The notes below the pieces were generated by a model. The model did not search any database and was not told the DNA's origin. It saw nothing but the letters and a program-made list of their open reading frames with translations. Shown in pieces: positions 14,846 through 20,555 of a stretch of DNA of 20,555 nt. Source of the stretch: Actinomycetes bacterium (GTDB taxonomy: Bacteria; Actinomycetota; Thermoleophilia; BMS3ABIN01); assembly GCA_021790075.1 (NCBI GenBank), contig JAJYIN010000012.1:1-20555 (forward strand), read 5' to 3'. How positions within the stretch are numbered: the stretch's first letter is position 1; every line of letters begins with the position of its first letter. The translations under genes were made by a program, and so were the position numbers.

Positions 14846-16112
14846 CCCGCGCCGGCTCCTCGGCGATGTCGCGCCGCAGTTGCATGCCTTCGAAACGCAC
14901 CTTGTCGGCTGCCGTATACGCTTTCCGGCGCGCTTCCGTGAACGTCGGCGCCAGGGCGCTGATGGCCAGCACCCGGCCGCCGGCGGTGACGAGCCTGCCC
15001 TCTTCCTCAGCGGTGCCGGCGTGAAACACTTCCACACCCTCCAGCTGGCCGTCCGCGTCCAGCCCCTCGATCACGTCCCCCTTGCTGGAGGAGAGCGGGT
15101 AGCCGGCAGAAGCCAGGATCACGGTGACGGCGCGGTCCTCCTTCCAGCGCAGCTGCTGCCGGTCCAGGGCGCCGCTGGCGCAGGCGAGCATCAGCTCCAC
15201 CAGGTCGCTGTCCAGCCGCGGCAGGATGGCCTGGGTCTCGGGGTCGCCGAAGCGGACGTTGAACTCCAGCACCTTGGGGCCGTCGCCGGTCAGCATGAGG
15301 CCGGCGTAGAGCACGCCCCTGAACTCAATGCCGCGGCGTGCGAGTTCCTCGATCACCGGACGGTGGATGTTCTCGACGATCTCTTCCACGAACGGGCCGG
15401 GCACCCGCGGCACCGGGCTGTAGCAGCCCATCCCGCCCGTGTTGGGGCCGCGGTCGCCGTCGAAGATGCGCTTGTAGTCCTGGGCCGGCTCCAGGGGGAC
15501 GACCGTCTCGCCGTCGCAGAGGGCCAGCACCGAGCACTCGTTGCCCACCAGGCATTCCTCCACCAGCACCTCGAGCCCGGCGTCGCCGAAGCTGCGGTCC
15601 AGGAAGCACTGCCTGAGGGCGTCCTCGGCCTCAGCCATGGCATTGGCGATGATGACGCCCTTGCCGGCGGCCAGACCGTCGGCCTTGACAACTACCGGAA
15701 ATGAGGTGGTGGAAAGGTGCGCCATGGCGGCTTCATACTCCACAAAACGGGCAAAGCCGGCGGTGGCCACGCCGGCGGCCTCCATGATCTCCTTGGCGAA
15801 GCCCTTGCTGCCCTCCAGCATGGCCGCCTCCCTCCCGGGACCGAAGACCTTGAAGCCCGCCTCGGCGAGAGTGCCGGCCAGGCCGGCGCATAGAGGCGCC
15901 TCCGGGCCGATGACCACCAGCCCGGGCTCGATCTCGCGGGCCAGGGCGGTGATGCCGGCGATGTCGGTATCGGCAACCGGGTGGCAGACCGCCTGCCTGG
16001 AGATGCCGGCGTTGCCGGGAGCGCAGTGCACCTCGGACACCAGGCTGCTGGCCGCAGCCTTTCTGACGATGGCGTGCTCCCTGCCGCCGGAGCCTACAAC
16101 CAGGACACGCAC
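14835..16112 (-). CDS. purD: Phosphoribosylamine-glycine ligase (GAR synthetase)
   Basis: PurD makes GAR from phosphoribosylamine, glycine and ATP, step two of the pathway. The 425-residue ATP-grasp protein shows MRVLVVGSGGREHAI at the N-terminus, GPEAPLCAGLA, and the ATP-binding PVVVKADGLAAGKGV. QDYKRIFDGDRGPNTGGMG, GVLYAGLMLT and EFNVRFGDPETQ follow, all standard. The start is GTG at 16110-16112 with a strong GGGAGGT five bases upstream. It heads a second pur operon (purD, purE, DUF6141-like) from a good promoter candidate at 16150-16178. Its 3' end carries a 14-bp duplication spanning the stop codon. Confidence 0.97.
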   Translation of the reverse strand: MRVLVVGSGGREHAIVRKAAASSLVSEVHCAPGNAGISRQAVCHPVADTDIAGITALAREIEPGLVVIGPEAPLCAGLAGTLAEAGFKVFGPGREAAMLEGSKGFAKEIMEAAGVATAGFARFVEYEAAMAHLSTTSFPVVVKADGLAAGKGVIIANAMAEAEDALRQCFLDRSFGDAGLEVLVEECLVGNECSVLALCDGETVVPLEPAQDYKRIFDGDRGPNTGGMGCYSPVPRVPGPFVEEIVENIHRPVIEELARRGIEFRGVLYAGLMLTGDGPKVLEFNVRFGDPETQAILPRLDSDLVELMLACASGALDRQQLRWKEDRAVTVILASAGYPLSSSKGDVIEGLDADGQLEGVEVFHAGTAEEEGRLVTAGGRVLAISALAPTFTEARRKAYTAADKVRFEGMQLRRDIAEEPARGEA

Positions 16113-16149
16113 GTGCTACCTCCCGGGAAGTGTTGACTTGCTCCGCGCT

Positions 16150-16178
16150 ATTCTATCCTGCCGCGGAAGCCGGCTCAA
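16150..16178 (-). promoter_or_regulatory. purD operon promoter candidate
   Basis: The minus strand has TTGAGC (16173-16178), exactly 17 bases of spacer, then TAGAAT (16150-16155, five of six consensus bases). Predicted start is about 16143, giving a 31-nt leader that includes the GGGAGGT ribosome site. This is one of the best promoter matches in the window. Confidence 0.6.
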
Positions 16179-16222
16179 GAACACTGGGGTTTTGGAGGCG
16201 GCCGGCCTTTGTCGCCGCGGGC

Positions 16223-16335
16223 GGACTTGTCTTTTTCGGGCGCGGCCTGTGCGGGTGGGTGGACTCATCTTCCGGGGGCGCCGCCTGCGCAAATAATGGA
16301 CTCGTCTTTTTGGGGCGCCGCCTGTGCGGGTAATA
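16223..16335. repeat. Three tandem 37-38-bp repeats upstream of the YchF-like gene
   Basis: Units begin with GGACT at 16223, 16261 and 16298. Units one and three share GGACT-GTCTTTTT-GGGCGC-GCCTGTGCGGGT with three differences over 34 bases. Unit two is more diverged (TCTTCCGGGGGCGCC, and AAATAAT instead of GGGTAAT at its end). A weaker fourth copy may precede (16186-16222). Each unit has a T-rich tract next to a G/C dyad. The third unit supplies the -35-like TTGGGG of the downstream gene. Confidence 0.75.
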
Positions 16336-16339
16336 TATA
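16310..16339 (+). promoter_or_regulatory. Promoter candidate for the YchF-like gene
   Basis: TTGGGG (16310-16315), an 18-base spacer and TATATA (16334-16339) lie about 30 bases before the gene, inside and just after the third tandem repeat. TATACT at 16336-16341 is an alternative -10 box with poorer spacing. Confidence 0.4.
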
Positions 16340-16372
16340 CTGGCTCCGAACCGGAAACTCGGAAAGGTTGAC

Positions 16373-17470
16373 ATGAAACTCGGCATCATCGGGCTGCCCA
16401 ATTCCGGCAAGACCTCCCTGTTTGACGCCCTCACCCGGCAGCAGATCGAGACACCCGCCTATCCGGGACAAATTGGCGAGGAAACCCACGTGGGGGTCAT
16501 CAAGGTGCCCGACGGGCGCATCGACCGCCTCAGTGAGATTTTCAGGCCAAAGAAGACCACTTACGCGGACGTCACCTGCATGGACATCACCGGCGCTGCC
16601 CGCGGCATCTCCTCCGGCAGGCAGAAGGCCGCCGTCATGAGCGAGGTCTGGGATGTGGACGCCCTCATCCATGTGGTGCGCGCCTTCGAAGACCCGGCGG
16701 TCGTCCATCCCGACGGGGAGATCGACCCGGCCGGCGACGCCGCCGCCCTGGAGCTGGAACTCATCTTCAGCGACCTGGAGCTGGTAGAAACACGCCTCGA
16801 GCGGATCGCCAATGACATGAAAAAGGGCGTCGGCAAGCATCTGGAGAGCGAGCAGGCGGTGCTGGAGAAATGCCGGGCGCTGCTGGATGAAGAGAAGCCG
16901 CTCCGGAACCTCCAGCTGAGCGACGAGGAAAAAGCCCTGGTCGGTTCCCTCCAGTTCGCCTCCATCAAGCCGGAACTGGTGGTGCTCAACGTGGGCGAGG
17001 ACGAGATCGGCAGTGACAGGACCGCGGAGATTATCAGCGGTCTCAACGATTTCTACCAGGGGAAGGAAGCCCAGGTGCTGCCGCTCTCGGCCAGGATCGA
17101 GATGGAGCTTTCGCAGCTGCCGCCGGAGGAGGCAGAGATGTTCCTCGCCGACCTGGGCATCGGGGAGCCGGCCATGAACCGGGTGATTCGCGAGGCTTAC
17201 ACACTGCTGGGCCTGATCTCGTTCCTGACCGCGGGCGCCGACGAGGTGCGCGCCTGGACCATCCGCCGCGGCACCCCGGCGGTGAAGGCGGCGGGCAAGA
17301 TCCATTCCGATATCGAGCGCGGCTTCATCCGGGCCGAGGTGATCGCCTACGACGATTTTATCGCCGCCGGCGACATGGCGAGGGCCAAGGAGCTGGGAAC
17401 CCTGAGGCTGGAGGGGAAGGATTACCTGGTCCAGGACGGGGACATCATCAACTTCCGGTTCAACGTCTGA
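16373..17470 (+). CDS. YchF/Obg-family GTPase/ATPase, divergent (DUF933-type) form
   Basis: The 365-residue length and layout match YchF: a P-loop NTPase domain with GLPNSGKT (7-14), DITG (71-74) and NVGED (206-210, the YchF-type NxxE site). A helical insertion comes next (about 125-185), then a C-terminal TGS-like domain (about 278-364) with TAGADEVRAWTIRRGTPA, IHSDIERGFIRAEVI and KDYLVQDGDIINFRFNV. The P-loop has SGKT where typical YchF has VGKS, and the segment after DITG (GISSGRQKAAVMSEV) lacks the usual GEGLGNKFL. It may therefore be the paralogue often annotated as a DUF933 protein rather than YchF itself. Ribosome-associated, redox-linked roles are known for YchF; here they are inference. 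ATG at 16373 has GGAAAGG ahead. Confidence 0.88.
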   Translation: MKLGIIGLPNSGKTSLFDALTRQQIETPAYPGQIGEETHVGVIKVPDGRIDRLSEIFRPKKTTYADVTCMDITGAARGISSGRQKAAVMSEVWDVDALIHVVRAFEDPAVVHPDGEIDPAGDAAALELELIFSDLELVETRLERIANDMKKGVGKHLESEQAVLEKCRALLDEEKPLRNLQLSDEEKALVGSLQFASIKPELVVLNVGEDEIGSDRTAEIISGLNDFYQGKEAQVLPLSARIEMELSQLPPEEAEMFLADLGIGEPAMNRVIREAYTLLGLISFLTAGADEVRAWTIRRGTPAVKAAGKIHSDIERGFIRAEVIAYDDFIAAGDMARAKELGTLRLEGKDYLVQDGDIINFRFNV

Positions 17471-17496
17471 GCGTCGGGAAGTCTGAGCGTCAGGGA
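17465..17496. repeat. 16-bp tandem duplication across the YchF-like stop codon
   Basis: GTCTGAGCGTC occurs at 17465-17475 and 17481-17491, period 16. The first copy contains the TGA stop (17468-17470). Similar in kind to the purD stop duplication. Confidence 0.75.
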
Positions 17497-17548
17497 CGCA
17501 CGTCCATCCGGAACTGTTAACACGGGAAACAACAGGGCATGCATGCCG
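17471..17548. other. Convergent gap between the YchF-like gene and the MFS gene
   Basis: The 78 bases include the second stop-duplication copy and the perfect 12-bp palindrome GGCATGCATGCC (17536-17547), just past the MFS stop. No T-run terminator is visible on either strand. Confidence 0.35.
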
Positions 17549-19042
17549 TCATTCCTGCTTCACCTTGATAAGCAGCGAAGGAATGATTGCCAGCGCCGCC
17601 AGAAGCGCCGCCACCAGGAAAAAGCGGTGAAGCACGACCAGAATCGCCTCCAGGCTTCGCCGCTCCGCCTCTGATTCCAGCTGCTGCCAGTTCAGCAGGG
17701 GCAGATTCTCGATCCTGAGGATGTTCTCAAACGTATAGATCCCCCAGCCGCTGAGCGCCGCCAGACCCACCATCATTCCTGTGGTATTGGAAACGATGTG
17801 GATGGAGGAGCCCAGCGCCAACCTCGCCTTGGACACCGATGCCAGCACCGCAGCCATCAACGCCGGGCTCTCCAGGCCGAGGCCAAAGCCGACCATGGCC
17901 AGATCACGGGTGACGACGAGATCGGTTACGTCCTGGGGCCAGCGGCTCACCAGGAACAGGCCCAGGGCCAGCATCCCGAAACCCGCCGCCGCCGTAACCC
18001 TGTGCCCGATCCGGTTAGTCACCAGGCCGCCGACGAGAGCGCCGACGGGAATCATCACCGTCATGCGTATCACCATCAGACCGCCTTCGATCGGCGTCGC
18101 GGCGCGGGTAACATAGGCAAACATGGGCACCTGTACCAGGGCCGTGATTCTGGCTACGCCCTCGAGCAGGTTCGCCAGATTCGCGGACGAAAATGTCACG
18201 TTCCTGAACATGCTCAGGCGGATGATCGGATGCTCCTGCCTTTGCTCCACCCGGATGAACGCGACCAGCACGGCGGCGCCGGCCGCCAGCATCGGAATCA
18301 CGAAATGGTACCAGCCGTAGGTCCGCTGCCCGGAGAGCCCCGCAGTGACAAGGGTGAGGAAGATCGCCAGCAGCACGGCTCCCCGGTAATCAACATGGAC
18401 GTCGCGGCGGGGCCACCGGGGAACCAGCAGCCAGACCACCACCATGACCGCCAGACAGAGGGGAACATTGATCCAGAAGATGCCCCGCCAGCCGACCGGC
18501 TGGGCCATGAAAGCGCCATAGAAGGGACCCAGGGCGCCTCCGGCTTCGTAGACCAGCACCAGGAAGCCGAGCGCCATCGCGTGCTGCCGCCGGTCAAAGC
18601 TGTAACCGAGGATGCCCATGGTGATGGGGATCAGAGCGCCGCCGCCCACCGCCTGCAAGGCGCGCAGCGCGGCCAGCCACTGGATGCTCGGCGCCAGGGT
18701 GCACAGGACCGAACCGGTGATAAAGATAAGGATGGAAACGTTGAAGACACGCCGGTGGCCGAAAAGGTCGGCGACCCGCCCCATCACCGGCATGACCACC
18801 GTGTAACCCACCAGGTAGGCGGTGACGATCCAGCCGGCGCGCTCGACAGCGGTGGGCGAGAAAGCGCCTTCGTAATCCTTGATGATCGTGGGCAGGAGCG
18901 CCGATACCGCGGTGCCATCCAGGGTGGAGAGAAATATCCCGAAGCAGAGAACTGCCAGCGCCGCCCAGGCGCTTCTCGTGCCGATTGTCCTGCCTGAGAC
19001 ATCCTGCATGCCTTCACCCGCAGGATGCTCGCTCACCCCCAA
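17549..19042 (-). CDS. MFS transporter, DHA2-like (14 membrane helices expected)
   Basis: This 497-residue polytopic membrane protein belongs to the major facilitator superfamily and is a likely proton-driven exporter of unknown substrate. TM1 carries LDGTAVSALLPTI, the motif of 14-helix drug:H+ antiporters. WIVTAYLVGYTVVMPVMGRVADLFGHRRVF has motif A in the first cytoplasmic loop. RALQAVGGGALIP and GWRGIFWINVPL are also typical of DHA2 members. The start is uncertain: TTG at 19042 has GGAG eight bases ahead, while GTG 19036 and ATG 19009 are alternatives; all precede TM1 (from about residue 25). It lies 52 bases after purA on the same strand and may be read with it. Export of a purine-related compound is possible but not shown. 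Confidence 0.9.
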   Translation of the reverse strand: MGVSEHPAGEGMQDVSGRTIGTRSAWAALAVLCFGIFLSTLDGTAVSALLPTIIKDYEGAFSPTAVERAGWIVTAYLVGYTVVMPVMGRVADLFGHRRVFNVSILIFITGSVLCTLAPSIQWLAALRALQAVGGGALIPITMGILGYSFDRRQHAMALGFLVLVYEAGGALGPFYGAFMAQPVGWRGIFWINVPLCLAVMVVVWLLVPRWPRRDVHVDYRGAVLLAIFLTLVTAGLSGQRTYGWYHFVIPMLAAGAAVLVAFIRVEQRQEHPIIRLSMFRNVTFSSANLANLLEGVARITALVQVPMFAYVTRAATPIEGGLMVIRMTVMIPVGALVGGLVTNRIGHRVTAAAGFGMLALGLFLVSRWPQDVTDLVVTRDLAMVGFGLGLESPALMAAVLASVSKARLALGSSIHIVSNTTGMMVGLAALSGWGIYTFENILRIENLPLLNWQQLESEAERRSLEAILVVLHRFFLVAALLAALAIIPSLLIKVKQE

Positions 19043-19094
19043 GTTGCCGTCTCCCCGTATCTGTGCCTCCCGTGGATTGCGGTACCCGGCCGCA

Positions 19095-20488
<1,394 letters not shown>

Positions 20489-20539
20489 CTCCTCACCATA
20501 CCACGCCCTGTGCCTCCCTTGCAGGGGCGCGGCGTTCCT

Positions 20540-20545
20540 ATTGTA
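20540..20545 (-). promoter_or_regulatory. Possible purA -10 box
   Basis: TACAAT on the minus strand (five of six consensus bases). The matching -35 would lie beyond the window edge. If used, transcription would start near 20533 and purA would have a leader of about 155 nt. Confidence 0.3.
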
Positions 20546-20555
20546 CTACTTATGG

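Noticed and set aside
16153..16434. Minus-strand frame with repeated PHRxRPKKTSP-like peptide
   Set aside because: The repetition comes from the 37-38-bp DNA repeats, whose period is not a multiple of three, and the frame overlaps the YchF-like start. No ribosome site supports it.
17536..17547. Palindrome GGCATGCATGCC as terminator or recombination site
   Set aside because: A 12-bp palindrome without loop or T-run, single copy in the window and no recombinase nearby; may be chance.

Overview
The window is a GC-rich bacterial chromosome segment (high GC judged by eye) devoted almost entirely to de novo purine synthesis. Gene content (PurSLQ three-part FGAM synthase, Fe-S type PurF, tRNA genes with encoded CCA ends, several GTG/TTG starts, dense operons) fits a high-GC Gram-positive-like lineage such as a deep-branching actinobacterium. 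No ribosomal marker is present, so that placement is inference.

Layout. Positions 5-485 hold three tRNA genes on the minus strand, read in the order Lys(UUU), Glu(UUC), Val(UAC). A transketolase gene (tkt, plus strand, 738-2783) follows behind a strong-looking promoter with a palindrome in its spacer. A 147-bp foldback element (2791-2937) separates tkt from the end of a nine-gene minus-strand operon, purB-purC-purS-purQ-purL-purF-purM-purN-purH (13019 down to 2937). Upstream of purB and divergent from it is msrA (plus). Next come a second minus operon, purD-purE-DUF6141-like gene (16112 down to 13794), a divergent YchF-family GTPase (plus, 16373-17470), a 14-helix-type MFS transporter (minus) and purA (minus, start 20378).

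How the genes work together. PurF, PurD, PurN, PurSLQ, PurM, PurE, PurC, PurB and PurH cover PRPP to IMP, and PurA plus PurB take IMP to AMP. The only expected enzyme not seen is PurK, which a class I PurE normally needs. Transketolase in the pentose phosphate pathway supplies ribose-5-phosphate, the precursor of PRPP.

Most interesting non-gene signals. (1) A near-perfect 34-bp inverted repeat element overlaps the purH stop codon, and a lone 35-bp copy of one arm sits between purB and purC; this looks like a non-autonomous mobile element family. (2) purM has no canonical start codon at the expected place; an ATA with a good Shine-Dalgarno overlaps the purF stop. (3) A 14-codon mini-ORF bridges purQ and purL by ATGA overlaps at both ends. 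(4) Two intergenic tandem repeat arrays lie at the divergent promoters purB/msrA and purD/ychF-like. (5) The tkt and purA leaders are structured. I see no CRISPR array, transposase gene, prophage or defence system; apart from these details the window is a normal housekeeping region. No gene-free stretch exceeds 300 bases.
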